This document shows positions 7,064 through 18,635 of a DNA stretch of 64,000 bases, in pieces. The DNA comes from an uncultured Allobosea sp. (GTDB lineage: Bacteria > Pseudomonadota > Alphaproteobacteria > Rhizobiales > Beijerinckiaceae), in assembly GCF_945956895.1 (NCBI RefSeq), contig NZ_CAMFJF010000009.1, forward strand, positions 1 to 64,000, written 5' to 3'. Within the stretch, counting starts at the first letter, position 1. Each line of letters begins with the position of its first letter. The notes under the pieces are model-generated. The model was not told the DNA's origin. It did not search any database and worked only from the letters and a program-made list of their open reading frames with translations. The position numbers and the translations under genes were made by a program.

Positions 7064-7603
7064 TCAGGCCGCGTCGGGCGCCGGCTGCAAAGCCTGCTCG
7101 AGGATGCGCCGGCACTCGCCGAGCTCCTTCATCACCGCCGTCAGGATGGAGACGTCGTCGAGCCCTTCGGGGACGGGCTGCCGGTAAGGTTGCTGCCGCT
7201 CAGCAGTGCCGTCGGCGACGTCATTGGGCACAGGCGCCGCGCCACCGGGCATCGACGCAGCGGTAGCGCCGCTCATGGCAGCGATCGGCGCGCCGCGCCC
7301 GATCGCCTGGACGTGGCGCGGGCCCTGCTCCTTCAGGATGCGCTGGAGGCCCTTGATCGTATAGCCTTCGCCGTAGAGCAGGCGCCGGATACCCTTGAGC
7401 AGGGCAACGTCGTCTGGCCGGTAGTAGCGGCGTCCGCCGCCACGTTTCAGCGGCTTGATCTGGTTGAAACGAGTCTCCCAGAATCGCAGCACATGCTGGG
7501 GTATGTCGAGGTCTTCGGCGACCTCGCTGATGGTTCGGAAGGCATCTGGGCTCTTGGTGTCCAATTCGGCCTCGGTATCGCCGGCGTGGAACTCCAGGTT
7601 CAC
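7064..7603 (-). CDS. MerR-family transcriptional regulator linked to ihfA, 179 aa
   Basis: The MerR-type winged helix is at about residues 22-90: [22 protein letters not shown], then [19 protein letters not shown] and [15 protein letters not shown]. The rest is alanine/proline-rich and then ends in a helix ([12 protein letters not shown]). There is no cysteine metal site, so a metal sensor is unlikely. It starts at a GTG (7603) overlapping the ihfA stop codon (GTGA), so it is translationally coupled to ihfA. This ihfA-MerR pairing is common in Rhizobiales. Its targets are unknown. Confidence 0.85.
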   Translation of the reverse strand: MNLEFHAGDTEAELDTKSPDAFRTISEVAEDLDIPQHVLRFWETRFNQIKPLKRGGGRRYYRPDDVALLKGIRRLLYGEGYTIKGLQRILKEQGPRHVQAIGRGAPIAAMSGATAASMPGGAAPVPNDVADGTAERQQPYRQPVPEGLDDVSILTAVMKELGECRRILEQALQPAPDAA

Positions 7604-7914
7604 TCAGTCTCACCCTCACCCGTCTGCCCGTTGATGCGGGCCTTCATCACGTTCGAGGGTTTGAACACCATCACGCGACGCGGCTCGATGGGCACCTCAA
7701 CGCCAGTTTTGGGATTACGCCCGATTCGCTCGCCTTTGTCTCGTACGACGAAAGAACCGAACGAAGACAGCTTCACATTTTCGCCGCGCGCGACCGCGTC
7801 GCAGATCTCGTCGAGCACTGCCTCGACGAGTTTCGACGACTCCGTCCGCGACAAGCCGATCTTCTGGTAGACAGCCTCGCACAGATCCGCGCGAGTGACC
7901 GTTTGCCCCGCCAT
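7600..7914 (-). CDS. ihfA: Integration host factor subunit alpha, 104 aa
   Basis: This HU/IHF-fold protein begins [19 protein letters not shown]. It contains [21 protein letters not shown] and the DNA-inserting proline arm [12 protein letters not shown], then [13 protein letters not shown]. Length 104 and the SFGSF/NPKTG motifs identify the IHF alpha subunit, which bends DNA as a heterodimer with IHF beta (not in this window). The ATG at 7914 is followed by the usual [11 protein letters not shown]. The gene follows fabH after 190 bp and is coupled to a MerR gene. Confidence 0.95.
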   Translation of the reverse strand: MAGQTVTRADLCEAVYQKIGLSRTESSKLVEAVLDEICDAVARGENVKLSSFGSFVVRDKGERIGRNPKTGVEVPIEPRRVMVFKPSNVMKARINGQTGEGETE

Positions 7915-8104
7915 TCATATCCTCCAAGGCGTATTGCAGGCAGCGGCGGAAAACCGCCGGCCTTTCGCCATTACGGACGGCGGACGCTAGGCTCCCCCGT
8001 CGCGTGGGTCAATCCTCAAGCACGGCCAATATGCCGCCTCAGGCCGGATTTGACCCGAAATAGCGATGTTTCATGACAATTTTCGGGAATTCTCTACCGC
8101 AACG

Positions 8105-9082
8105 TCACCAGCGAATCAGGGCCGAGCCCCAGGTGAAGCCGCCGCCCATCGCCTCGACCAGGACGAGCTGCCCCGGCTTGATGCGGCCATCGGCGTGAGC
8201 CTCGGCCAGAGCGAGGGGAATCGAAGCCGCTGAGGTGTTGCCATGGCGGTCGACGGTGACGACGACATGGTCATGGCTGATGCCGAGCTTGTCGGCGGTG
8301 GCATCGATGATGCGGCGGTTGGCCTGGTGCGGCACGAACCAGTCGATATCGGCGCCCGACAGGCCGGTCTGCTCGAAGGTGTGGCGCACGGTTTCGGCCA
8401 GATTGGTCACGGCGTGGCGGAAGACCTCCTTGCCCTCCATGCGCAGGAAACCGACCGTCTTGGTCGAGCCGGCGCCGCCATCGACATAGAGCTTGTCCTT
8501 GTAGCGGCCGTCCGAGCGGATATGGGTGGTGAGGATGCCGCGATCGGCGAGCGTGCCCTCGCCCGGCACCGCCTTCAGCACCACGGCGCCGGCGCCGTCG
8601 CCGAACAGCACGCAGGTGGCGCGGTCCTCCCAGTCGAGAATGCGCGAGAAGGTCTCGGCGCCGATCACGAGGGCCGCGCGGGCGCCGCCCGTGGTCAGGA
8701 ACTTGTCCGCCGTCGCCAGCGCGAAGACGAAGCCGGAACAGACCGCCTGCATGTCGAAGGCCGCGCCGCCGTTGATGCCGAGAGCCGCCTGGATCTGCGT
8801 CGCGGTCGCCGGAAAGGTGTGGTCCGGCGTCGCGGTCGCAACGATGATCAGGTCGATCTCGGAGGGGTCGATGCCGGCATCAGTGATCGCCGCCTGCGCC
8901 GCCTTGAGGCCGACGACCGAGGTCGGCTCGTCATCGGCCGCGATATGCCGCTGGCGGATGCCCGTGCGCTGAACGATCCATTCGTCGCTCGTATCGACGC
9001 GCGCGGCGAGTTCGGCATTGGTGACGATGCGCGCGGGCAGATAGGAGCCGCAGCCGACGACTTGAGAACGCAGGATGGACAA
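8105..9082 (-). CDS. fabH: 3-oxoacyl-[acyl-carrier-protein] synthase III, 325 aa
   Basis: FabH condenses acetyl-CoA with malonyl-ACP to start fatty acid synthesis. The catalytic Cys lies in [15 protein letters not shown] (about residue 113). The His and Asn of the triad are in VPHQANRRI and HGNTSAAS. The length is typical. The start appears to be TTG (9082), 12 bp after the plsX stop, with AAGGA about 10 bases upstream; no ATG or GTG fits the conserved beginning ([14 protein letters not shown]). plsX, fabH and ihfA run in the same direction, the usual alphaproteobacterial order. Confidence 0.96.
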   Translation of the reverse strand: MSILRSQVVGCGSYLPARIVTNAELAARVDTSDEWIVQRTGIRQRHIAADDEPTSVVGLKAAQAAITDAGIDPSEIDLIIVATATPDHTFPATATQIQAALGINGGAAFDMQAVCSGFVFALATADKFLTTGGARAALVIGAETFSRILDWEDRATCVLFGDGAGAVVLKAVPGEGTLADRGILTTHIRSDGRYKDKLYVDGGAGSTKTVGFLRMEGKEVFRHAVTNLAETVRHTFEQTGLSGADIDWFVPHQANRRIIDATADKLGISHDHVVVTVDRHGNTSAASIPLALAEAHADGRIKPGQLVLVEAMGGGFTWGSALIRW

Positions 9083-9094
9083 GGAGGTTGTTCC

Positions 9095-10153
9095 TTACTC
9101 GGTCTCGGCGGGCTGCGCAGCCGTCAAATCCGGGCGCGTGCTCGCGGCGACCATTTCGCGGACCTTCGCCATCAGGTCCTCGCGTGCCATTTCATAGCCC
9201 AATTCGGCCGCACTGGCGAAGCCAATCGCATCCGTGCCGCCATGGCTCTTGACGACGATGCCCTCCAGACCGAGGAAGACGCCGCCGTTCGACTTGCGCG
9301 GATCGAGCTTGTCCTTCAGCGCCGCGAAGGCGCCGCGGGCGAAAAGGTAGCCGATCTTCGCCATCAGCGAACGGCTGATCGCCGCGCGCAGATAGTCGGT
9401 GACCTGACGCGCCGTGCCCTCGGCGGTCTTCAGCGCGATATTGCCGGTGAAGCCCTCGGTGACCACGACGTCGACCGTGCCCTTGCCGAGATCGTCGCCC
9501 TCGACGAAGCCGTGATAGGACAAATGCGGCAGGTTGCTCTCGCGCAGGATGCGCCCGGCTTCCTTGACAGCCTCGACGCCCTTGATCTCCTCGACGCCGA
9601 CATTGAGCAGGCCGACCGTCGGCCGGTCGAGATCGAGCACGACGCGGGCCATGGCCGCGCCCATCACCGCGAGGTCGACGAGATGACGCGCATCGGCGCC
9701 GATGGTGGCGCCGAGATCGAGCACGATGCTCTCGCCGCGCGCCGTCGGCCACAGGCCGGCGAGCGCCGGTCGGTCGACCTGCGGCATCGACTTCAGGCAG
9801 AATTTCGACATCGCCATCAGCGCGCCGGTATTGCCGGCCGAGACGGTGACATCCGCCTCCCCCGTCTTGGTCGCGTCGATCGCGCGCCACATCGAGGACT
9901 TGTAGCGGCCATAGCGCAGGGCCTGGCTCGGCTTGTCGTCCATCTTCACCGAGACCTCGGTGTGGTGGAAGGCCGTGACCGCCTTGAGCTTCGGATGCTG
10001 GTCGATCAGCGGCAGAACCTGCTTCTCGTCGCCGAAGATGACGAAGCGGGCATCCGGGCGGCGCTCAAGCATCAGGGCTGCGCCGGGAATGACGACGGAA
10101 GGGCCGTGATCCCCGCCCATCGCATCGAGCGCAATTGTAACCGGTCTTGTCAT
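9095..10153 (-). CDS. plsX: Phosphate acyltransferase PlsX, 352 aa
   Basis: PlsX makes acyl-phosphate from acyl-ACP for the PlsY route of phospholipid synthesis and is a peripheral membrane enzyme. The N-terminus [16 protein letters not shown] is the family signature. [30 protein letters not shown] and [16 protein letters not shown] are further conserved blocks. Length 352 is normal. The ATG at 10153 leads directly into the signature. It is upstream of fabH and downstream of the DUF177 gene. Confidence 0.96.
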   Translation of the reverse strand: MTRPVTIALDAMGGDHGPSVVIPGAALMLERRPDARFVIFGDEKQVLPLIDQHPKLKAVTAFHHTEVSVKMDDKPSQALRYGRYKSSMWRAIDATKTGEADVTVSAGNTGALMAMSKFCLKSMPQVDRPALAGLWPTARGESIVLDLGATIGADARHLVDLAVMGAAMARVVLDLDRPTVGLLNVGVEEIKGVEAVKEAGRILRESNLPHLSYHGFVEGDDLGKGTVDVVVTEGFTGNIALKTAEGTARQVTDYLRAAISRSLMAKIGYLFARGAFAALKDKLDPRKSNGGVFLGLEGIVVKSHGGTDAIGFASAAELGYEMAREDLMAKVREMVAASTRPDLTAAQPAETE

Positions 10154-10267
10154 GGAATTCTGGCGTGTCCCGGGAATGGCCGACCTTCGATCCGGGACGG
10201 CTCAATGCCGGCCGGACAATAGCGACTTGGGCCAATGCCGCAAGCAGCGCAAGGGCCGCAGAGCGCT

Positions 10268-10825
10268 TCAGTCACCGCGTTTCAACTTTGCAAGCGCCGC
10301 GAAGGGCGATTCCGTGCCGGTGTCGCCTGCCGACGCCTCGAAACTGACACCGGGCTTGCGTGGATAAGGATCGAGCGCCAGCGCCAGGAACTCGAGCGTG
10401 ATGCCGCCCAGATCGATGACGCCGTCGACGATCGGCTCGGGGGGGTCATCCTCGTTCAGCAGTACCTCGATATCGATCTCGGCATCGTCGCGGTCGTTGC
10501 GCCGGGCGAAGGCCGCGACATCCTCCTCCGGAGCGAAGTCGAGCTGGACCGGCACGTCGAGTTGGACCGGAAACGGATCGAGCGTCACGACGCAGGCCTG
10601 ATGCAACCGGGCCGTGATGCGGCCGTCGAGCTTCGCACGCTCGCCGTTGCGCGTCAGGGTATAGCGCGCTTCCAGCGCCTCGATGGAGACGAGGCCGAGC
10701 AGCGTCGCGATGGCCGGCAATTGCTCCGACTCCGCCCGGATCACGACCTCGGTGCCGCGGGGGCGGATCGCCTCGACGCGGATCGGATGCCTGAGCGGCA
10801 AAGCCGGCGGATGATCATGCGTCAT
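10268..10825 (-). CDS. DUF177 (YceD-like) domain protein, 185 aa
   Basis: The protein fits the YceD/DUF177 family. It has a central Cys-containing block (ITARLHQACVVTLDPFPVQLD), followed by the acidic block EIDIEVLLNEDDPPEPIVDG and the conserved IDLGGITLEFLALALDPYPRKPG near the end. YceD proteins are linked to 23S rRNA and, in many genomes, precede rpmF and plsX. Here plsX follows directly without rpmF. The gene overlaps the preceding chaperone gene by 11 bp, suggesting coupled translation. Confidence 0.85.
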   Translation of the reverse strand: MTHDHPPALPLRHPIRVEAIRPRGTEVVIRAESEQLPAIATLLGLVSIEALEARYTLTRNGERAKLDGRITARLHQACVVTLDPFPVQLDVPVQLDFAPEEDVAAFARRNDRDDAEIDIEVLLNEDDPPEPIVDGVIDLGGITLEFLALALDPYPRKPGVSFEASAGDTGTESPFAALAKLKRGD

Positions 10826-11360
10826 GGGCAGCCTCCCGGACCGTGAAGACGGGGAAGAGTTCTTCCCGGTTCATGATGCCGTCGAGATCGGCAGTGGCGA
10901 GCGCGTCCTGCGCAGCCCGGACATAAGCCGCCAGCGCAGGCGCCGCCTCCGGCTCGCAGGCATTGCGCCCCAGCGTCTCGACCAATGCGTCGAGGTCGGG
11001 CGCCGCCAGCGCGGCCTCATAGGCCTGCACGCGACCATAGAACATCTGCCCGATCTTCTTCATCTTCTTGGGCACGGCGATGTCGCTGATTCCGCCATTG
11101 CGAAAGCCGAGCTCGAGATAGGCGAAGCAGGCATCGACCAGTTCCTGCGCCAATTCGGCGGCCGGCGGCGGCAACTCGCGCAAGCGGCGCAACACCAGCA
11201 GGACATGCAAGGTCAGCGATTCGAAGCGCCCCTCGAAGCTGTCGGGAATACCGCCCTCGATATAGAGCGCAGGCAGCCGCGAGGCCTCCGCGACCCGCCC
11301 GAACAGCGTGTCCACAGGAGAGCGCCGATTGCTGCGCTTGCCGAACAACCCGAAAATCAA
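10815..11360 (-). CDS. Ubiquinol-cytochrome c chaperone family protein, 181 aa
   Basis: The sequence matches the CBP3/UQCC1-like chaperone family, with LTLHVLLVLRRLRELPPPAAELAQELVDACF followed by GISDIAVPKKMKKIGQMFYGRVQAYEAAL. In mitochondria the homologue assists cytochrome b and bc1 assembly; the bacterial role is inferred. Its start is a TTG at 11360 with GGGAG seven bases upstream. Its end overlaps the DUF177 gene by 11 bp, and it is divergent from bamE across a 137-bp gap that must hold both promoters. Confidence 0.85.
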   Translation of the reverse strand: MIFGLFGKRSNRRSPVDTLFGRVAEASRLPALYIEGGIPDSFEGRFESLTLHVLLVLRRLRELPPPAAELAQELVDACFAYLELGFRNGGISDIAVPKKMKKIGQMFYGRVQAYEAALAAPDLDALVETLGRNACEPEAAPALAAYVRAAQDALATADLDGIMNREELFPVFTVREAAHDA

Positions 11361-11497
11361 CTGTTTGCTCCCGCCCGCAACTGCCCGGGGCGTCCTCGCC
11401 TTGCCAAAGCCATCCTCGGGCGTTACGCCAACCCTTACCCTTTTGACAAGCGGCTTGGGATCGTCCCCGGCCGTGCTCGCCTTCGGATCGTGCCCGC

Positions 11498-11992
11498 ATG
11501 ACGCAGATCACCCGCCGCACGGCTCTGCTCGGAGCCCTCGCGACCACCTCTCTTGTGCTTGCCGGCTGCGGTCCCGATGTCGGCGGCTTCGTGCTGCCAA
11601 CCTCCGCCGGCATCAACGAGGAATTCAAGCGCGGCTTCGTGATGGACGAGGCGCTGATCGCGCAGGTCAAGGTCGGAATGGACGTGCAGGCGGTGCTGAC
11701 GACGCTCGGTACTCCCTCGACCACCTCGACGGTCGGCAACCGCACCTTCTACTATATCAGCCAGACGATGCGCCGCCGGTTCCAGTTCCAGGACCCCGCC
11801 ATCATCGACCAGCAGGTGCTGGTGGTCTATTTCAACAAGGGTTTCAAGGTCGAGCGCATCGCCCATTACGGCCTGCAGGACGGCGTGATCTTCGACTTCA
11901 TCAGCCGCACCACGCCTTCGGGCGGCGAGGAGCAGAGCTTCCTGCGCAATCTCTTCCGCGGCGTCACCAAGTTCAACCCGCTCGGCTCGTAA
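11498..11992 (+). CDS. bamE: Outer membrane assembly lipoprotein BamE (SmpA/OmlA family), 164 aa
   Basis: The signal peptide contains two arginines (TRRTALLGALATTSLVLAGC) and ends in the lipobox LAGC at about residue 23. The mature part contains the SmpA/OmlA core VKVGMDVQAVLTTLGTPSTTSTVGNRTFYYISQ, as in BamE, a subunit of the BAM complex that inserts beta-barrel proteins. The gene is divergent from the cytochrome chaperone gene, an arrangement common in Rhizobiales. A rho-independent terminator follows 29 bp after the stop. Confidence 0.88.
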   Translation: MTQITRRTALLGALATTSLVLAGCGPDVGGFVLPTSAGINEEFKRGFVMDEALIAQVKVGMDVQAVLTTLGTPSTTSTVGNRTFYYISQTMRRRFQFQDPAIIDQQVLVVYFNKGFKVERIAHYGLQDGVIFDFISRTTPSGGEEQSFLRNLFRGVTKFNPLGS

Positions 11993-12020
11993 GCCGGCGC
12001 GACGCCTATCGGAAAACGAC

Positions 12021-12047
12021 AAACCCCGCGGCACCGCCGCGGGGTTT
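12021..12047. terminator. Rho-independent terminator between bamE and the DMT gene
   Basis: AAACCCCGCGGC (12021-12032), loop ACC, GCCGCGGGGTTT (12036-12047), followed by T-rich sequence (TTTTGCTTTTG). It terminates bamE on the plus strand. The convergent DMT gene ends at 12065 and the A-rich sequence before the stem gives a weaker U-tract on the minus strand. Confidence 0.88.
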
Positions 12048-12064
12048 TGCTTTTGCAGGCCTGC

Positions 12065-12994
12065 TCACGCTCCGCTTGCAGCGGTCTTCCGCTCCGGAAT
12101 GGTCATCGCCAGGACACCCAGCACGACCAGCGCCAGCCCGCCCCAGGCGGTCGGCTGCAAGCGCTCCCCCAGGAAGACGAAGCCGATCGCGACGCCGACC
12201 GGCACACGCAGATAGGACACCGCCGTCGTCCCGACCGAGCCAAGCGTGCGGATGAGGCGGAAATAGATGGCGAAAGCGAGCGCCGTCGAGAAGACCGCGA
12301 GAGCCAGCAGCGCCAGCACGGATTGCTGCGAAGGCGCCAGCGTCCAGGGCCTGTCGACGACGAGCGCGGCCGGAATCAGCAGTGCCGTGCCGGTCAGCAT
12401 CGAACCGGCGGCCGGCAGCAGCGGGTCCATGCCGGTGAAATGCCGACCGAACAGGGCCGCGCAGGCATAGGCGATCGTCGCGGCGACGATGGCAAGCTGC
12501 GGAACCGCCTGCGAACCCAGTCCCGAGAAGGCATCGACGCCGACGATCAGGCTGATGCCGGCAACGCCGGCCGCGACGCCGAGGCCCTTGCGCCAGTCTG
12601 GCCGCCGTCCGGGCATCAATGCCAGCGAGATCAGGAAGACGAAGACCGGCGTGGTGCCGTTGAGGATCGATGCGAGACCGGCGTCGACGCTGCGCTCGGC
12701 CCAGGCGATCAGCGTGAAGGGCACGACGCTGTTCAGCAGGGCTTGCGTGAGAAAGCGCCTCCAGGCCAGGAGATCCCGCGGCAGGCGCAAGCCGCGCCAG
12801 CGAATGACCGCGAGCAGGATCAACCCGGCGATGAGGGTGCGCGCCGCGATCAGGGTCAATGGCGGGATCGTCTCCACGCCGAGCTTGATAAAAGTGTAGG
12901 AGCCGCCCCAGAGCGTGGCGAGCCCCAGCAGCAGGGCGATTTCGGTCAGGCGGCTCGGGGTTGCCGATGCGGTGTCGAGCGTTTGCGTGGACAT
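12065..12994 (-). CDS. EamA/DMT-family membrane transporter, 309 aa
   Basis: Ten predicted hydrophobic segments form two EamA repeats. The first begins LTEIALLLGLATLWGGSYTF and the second LAIVAATIAYACAALFGRHF. The final helices (GGLALVVLGVLAMTIP) are typical. The start is ATG 12994, preceded by AAGGAGGCACC, the strongest ribosome-binding site in the area; the open frame upstream to 13180 is not membrane-like. Family members export amino acids, metabolites or drugs, and the substrate cannot be told from sequence. Confidence 0.88.
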   Translation of the reverse strand: MSTQTLDTASATPSRLTEIALLLGLATLWGGSYTFIKLGVETIPPLTLIAARTLIAGLILLAVIRWRGLRLPRDLLAWRRFLTQALLNSVVPFTLIAWAERSVDAGLASILNGTTPVFVFLISLALMPGRRPDWRKGLGVAAGVAGISLIVGVDAFSGLGSQAVPQLAIVAATIAYACAALFGRHFTGMDPLLPAAGSMLTGTALLIPAALVVDRPWTLAPSQQSVLALLALAVFSTALAFAIYFRLIRTLGSVGTTAVSYLRVPVGVAIGFVFLGERLQPTAWGGLALVVLGVLAMTIPERKTAASGA

Positions 12995-13140
12995 GGTGCC
13001 TCCTTGGTCGGCGGGACCATGCCAGCACTTTCGGCTGACGGCATGCGGCAACACTACGTTCCCGGCCGTAGCTTGCGAACTTGATTCAACAGCTTGCCGG
13101 CTTGATTCAAATCGTAGGCGCAAGCCATTGCTTGAAAAGA

Positions 13141-13168
13141 AGAACCCGCGGCTTTCGCCGCGGGTTCT
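13141..13168 (-). terminator. Rho-independent terminator of hppA
   Basis: AGAACCCGCGGC (13141-13152), TTTC loop, GCCGCGGGTTCT (13157-13168). Read on the minus strand, the stem is followed by TCTTTTCAAG. It lies 25 bp after the hppA stop. Confidence 0.85.
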
Positions 13169-13192
13169 CAAGCATTTCAACAGCGCCTGCGA

Positions 13193-15349
<2,157 letters not shown>

Positions 15350-15429
15350 TCGATTTCCTGACCCTAGAGCTTGCAGTCGGCGGGAGCGCTGTCGCTCCTC
15401 ATTGTTGCAGCATTGGACGTCAGGCAGCG

Positions 15430-15459
15430 AAAAAACGGGCCCTAAAGACTCGAGGCCCG
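15430..15459 (-). terminator. Terminator after the AllE-like gene
   Basis: CGGGCC (15436-15441) pairs with GGCCCG (15454-15459) across a 12-base loop. On the minus strand the stem is followed by six T (complement of 15430-15435). It lies about 100 bp past the AllE-like stop and just before hppA, so it probably closes the minus-strand operon. The stem is only 6 bp. Confidence 0.6.
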
Positions 15460-15562
15460 CTCCGCGTCGCCAGTGTCAGGCGAATTTGTGGCAAGTTTCA
15501 GCGAGGAGCGCAAACGCCCCGGCTTACAAATTTGGTCGAATGTCAGACAGATCTACGAAAGC

Positions 15563-16363
15563 TCAGAGCGCGAGATCGCGATTGACGTTCTTGTAGAGCA
15601 GGTAGCAGGCATCGCCATAGCCTGTCGGATAGAATTGCTGCGGGCAAAAACCGCCCATCCAGATGAAGTCCCGCTCCCAGATCTCGTGCCAGTCGGCGCC
15701 GAGCAGATAGAGCCCCTGCCCTTCCAGCATGTACAGCCCGTGCTCCATGACATGGGTCTCGACGGCCGGGAAGCAGACACCCGGCTTGAACCACATCAGG
15801 TTCATCTCGAAATCGAAGCGCATGTCGCCATAAGGCAGCAGGAACTGGAAGCCGCGCCCCTCCATGCCGGTATGATTGGTCATCGGCACGGCGTCGCGAT
15901 GCGAGACGAACGGCTCCGGCACAGCCAGGCCGGGCGCAGCCTCGTAACGTTTGCGCAAGGCGAGCACGCGGATGCCTTTCGCCGATTCGTTGCGCAGGGT
16001 GAAAGCCGTGGCCGGCGGCAGATAGGCGAAGCCTCCCGCCTTGAGTTCCTGCACAGCGCCGCCGCTGATCGCGATCTGTACCTCGCCGGAGAGGACGTAG
16101 AAGAAATGCTGGATGCCGCCCTCGCTGAAGGCAGCCGGCGTGCCGCCGCCGGGCGCGATCTCGAGCACGTACTGGGCGAAGGCCGCGCCCATGACTGGCC
16201 CCGTGAGGATACGCGCGATCGTGTCCCGGTATTGCGGCAGGCGGCTGACCAGCACGCCCTCGGGCGGCATGAAGGCGTAGTTGGAGCAGACGACACCACG
16301 ATTATGCCCGATGGCGCCGGGCGGAACGCGGCCGGTCGCAGGCGGGAAGGCGCGGTTGTTCAT
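15563..16363 (-). CDS. allE: (S)-ureidoglycine aminohydrolase-like bicupin (AllE family), 266 aa
   Basis: A two-cupin protein of the right length (E. coli AllE has 261 aa). Cupin 1 contains GIQHFFYVLSGEVQIAISG. Cupin 2 contains VETHVMEHGLYMLEGQGLYLL, whose ETHxxEHGxYxLxGxGxY pattern is the manganese site of AllE, and it ends ACYLLYKNVNRDLAL. AllE hydrolyses (S)-ureidoglycine to ureidoglycolate in purine catabolism. No other allantoin genes lie nearby, but an MFS transporter gene is 37 bp upstream on the same strand and could import a purine derivative. Substrate assignment rests on family motifs. Confidence 0.85.
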   Translation of the reverse strand: MNNRAFPPATGRVPPGAIGHNRGVVCSNYAFMPPEGVLVSRLPQYRDTIARILTGPVMGAAFAQYVLEIAPGGGTPAAFSEGGIQHFFYVLSGEVQIAISGGAVQELKAGGFAYLPPATAFTLRNESAKGIRVLALRKRYEAAPGLAVPEPFVSHRDAVPMTNHTGMEGRGFQFLLPYGDMRFDFEMNLMWFKPGVCFPAVETHVMEHGLYMLEGQGLYLLGADWHEIWERDFIWMGGFCPQQFYPTGYGDACYLLYKNVNRDLAL

Positions 16364-16400
16364 GGCTTCGCTCCGATTCCGAGTCTGCCGGGCGCCGGCC

Positions 16401-17603
16401 TCAGGCCGTAGCTGGCCGCTGGAAGCGCTGCCATGCCACCAGCATCAGGGCAATCGCGACCGGCGGGAAGACCAGCCAGTTCACGGCATTCCAGCCGCCA
16501 TGGCTGAGCAGGCCGCCCGACGAGAAGGAGGCGATGGCGACCGAACCGAAGACCAGGAAATCGTTGGCGGCCTGCACCTTCACCCGCTCCTCCGGCCGGT
16601 AGCAGTCGGTCACCAGGGCAGTCGCGCCGATGAAGCCGAAATTCCAGCCGAGCCCAAGCAGGATCAGGGCCAGCCAGAAATGGCCGACGCTGAGGCCGGT
16701 CAGACCAACGACGGCGGCCAGCGCCGTGAGGCCGAGCCCGACCGCGGTGACCGTGCCCTTGCCGAAACGAGAGATCAACCGACCGGTGAAGAAGCTCGGC
16801 CCGAACATCGCGAGCACATGCCACTGGATGCCGAGCGTCGCGTCGCCGACCGAATGGCCACAGGCGACCATCGCCATCGGCGCAGCCGTCATGACGAAGC
16901 TCATCAGGCCATAGGCGACGAGCGAAGCCGTGACCGAAGCGATGAACTTGGGCTGGCGCATGATGACCCCGAGCGGCCGCCCGCCGCCTGAACGGACGGC
17001 CGAGACCGGCGGCGCACGCAGGCGGGAGACGATCAGGATCGCGATCAGCGCGAGCATGCCCTGGGCGACGAAGCTGGCGGCAAAGGGCGCAGCCGGCGTC
17101 AGGTCGCGCGTCCAGTAGACCGATTGCGGGCCGATGACGCCCGCAGCGAGGCCGCCGATCATCACCCAGGAAATCGCACGGGGCCTGAAATCATTGGTCG
17201 CCGTATCGGCGGCGGCGAAGCGGTAGCTCTGGACGAAGGAGCCGTAGAGCCCGCAGACGAAAGTGCCCAGGCAGAACAGCCAGAACAGGCGAAGTGAAAC
17301 GCCGCCGGCCGCAAGGCTCGCGCCCGTCGCGCCGACGAGCGCTCCGATCAGGTAGCCGCTGCGCCGCCCCAGCCGGCGCATGATCATCGCGGCCGGGATG
17401 ACGCCCGAGGCGATGCCGAGCTGGAGCAGACTGACCGGCACGGTCGCGAAAGCCTGGTCGGAGACGAGTTGGGCGCCGACGATGCCGCCGAGCGAGACGA
17501 TGATAGCCGGATTGGCGCCGCCGAGCGCCTGCGCGCCAGCGAGGACCAGCGCATTGCGCTTTGCGAGCCTGTCGCCGTCGATAGCCGAGAAATGCTGGTT
17601 CAT
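16401..17603 (-). CDS. MFS transporter, 400 aa
   Basis: Twelve hydrophobic segments are visible, with the MFS loop motif as MRRLGRRSGYLIGALVGA after helix 2. The second half starts at VIMRQPKFIASVTASL. The likely start is ATG 17603; a GTG one codon earlier (17606) is also possible. It lies 36 bp after thiL and 37 bp before the AllE-like gene, all on the minus strand, so it may be the penultimate gene of a long operon. Substrate is unknown; a purine-derived compound is only a guess by context. Confidence 0.8.
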   Translation of the reverse strand: MNQHFSAIDGDRLAKRNALVLAGAQALGGANPAIIVSLGGIVGAQLVSDQAFATVPVSLLQLGIASGVIPAAMIMRRLGRRSGYLIGALVGATGASLAAGGVSLRLFWLFCLGTFVCGLYGSFVQSYRFAAADTATNDFRPRAISWVMIGGLAAGVIGPQSVYWTRDLTPAAPFAASFVAQGMLALIAILIVSRLRAPPVSAVRSGGGRPLGVIMRQPKFIASVTASLVAYGLMSFVMTAAPMAMVACGHSVGDATLGIQWHVLAMFGPSFFTGRLISRFGKGTVTAVGLGLTALAAVVGLTGLSVGHFWLALILLGLGWNFGFIGATALVTDCYRPEERVKVQAANDFLVFGSVAIASFSSGGLLSHGGWNAVNWLVFPPVAIALMLVAWQRFQRPATA

Positions 17604-17639
17604 CACAAAGCGCCTCGCGGTCGCCGCGATGCGCCGCTG

Positions 17640-18635
17640 TCAGAAATGAGAGAAGGAGCCTTGCGCGAAGCTGCGCGCCTCACCCTTCCCGCGATAAGTC
17701 ACCACGCCGGCCTCATCCGAGATCCGCCCGATCGGGACCAGCGAAAGCATCGTTCCTTCTGCAGCCGCGATCAGAGCAGGATATTCCCTTTCCGAGGCCG
17801 TGCAGAGAATTTCGTAGTCGTCTCCGCCGGTCCAGGCCAGTTCCGCCAACGCGGGAACAGCCATGATCGCGGCGCGGGCCGGGCCCGAAAGCGGGATGGC
17901 ATCGAGATCGATCTCGGCGCCGACGCCGGAGGCTTTCAGAAGCTTGGCAAGATCGCCGACAAGCCCGTCGGAGACGTCCATCGCCGCCGAGGCATGGCGC
18001 TGCAGCGCTTCGGCGAGCGCATGGCGCGGCTGCGGATGCAGGTAGCGATCGGCAAGGAAGGCGCGATCCTCGGCGCTGAGCGCAGCGACCCAGTCCGGCT
18101 TGTCCGGGCCATGGACCTTGAGGCCGAGCGCGCCGTCGCCGATGCTGCCGGAGACGAGCACGACGTCGCCCGGCTTCGCGCCGGAACGCCGGACCATCCG
18201 CCCGGCCGGGACCGTGCCGAAGGCGGTGATCGAGAGGGAGAGCGGCCCCAAGGTCGAGACGGTGTCGCCGCCGATCAGCGGACAGCCGGCTGCTTCGGCC
18301 ATGCGCGCAAGGCCGGCCGCGAAACCGGCGAGCCAAGGTTCGGTCCAGCCGCGCGGCAGGGCAAGCGTCAGGACGAAGCCTTCGGGTTTCGCGCCCTTGG
18401 CGGCGAGATCGGAGAGGTTGACGGCCAGCGCCTTCCAGCCGATCGCATCAGGCGGATCGTCGGGGAAGAAATGGACGCCCGCGACGAGGGCGTCCGCCGT
18501 GACCACGACCTCATAGCCACGGCCCGGCCGCAGCAGCCCGGCATCGTCGAGAAGGCCAAGCCCGCCCGGCCCGGCGATCGGCGCGAAATAGCGGGCGATC
18601 AGCTCGAATTCGCCGGGGCGGGTCGGTTCGGTCAT
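17640..18635 (-). CDS. thiL: Thiamine-monophosphate kinase, 331 aa
   Basis: ThiL phosphorylates thiamine monophosphate to thiamine diphosphate. The N-terminus FELIARYFAPIAG, the DDAGLL motif, VVVTADALVAGVHF, and AVNLSDLAAKGAKP with its metal-binding Asp are conserved. Also conserved are GGDTVSTLGPLSLSITAFG and MDVSDGLVGDLAKLL. Length 331 is typical. Its ATG overlaps the nusB stop (TGATG), so translation is coupled. nusB-thiL pairing after rib genes is common in proteobacteria. Confidence 0.95.
   Translation of the reverse strand: MTEPTRPGEFELIARYFAPIAGPGGLGLLDDAGLLRPGRGYEVVVTADALVAGVHFFPDDPPDAIGWKALAVNLSDLAAKGAKPEGFVLTLALPRGWTEPWLAGFAAGLARMAEAAGCPLIGGDTVSTLGPLSLSITAFGTVPAGRMVRRSGAKPGDVVLVSGSIGDGALGLKVHGPDKPDWVAALSAEDRAFLADRYLHPQPRHALAEALQRHASAAMDVSDGLVGDLAKLLKASGVGAEIDLDAIPLSGPARAAIMAVPALAELAWTGGDDYEILCTASEREYPALIAAAEGTMLSLVPIGRISDEAGVVTYRGKGEARSFAQGSFSHF

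Noticed and set aside
8243-10222. Plus-strand 659-aa ORF
   Set aside because: It is antisense to fabH and plsX, with arginine/aspartate-rich shadow composition typical of high-GC DNA.
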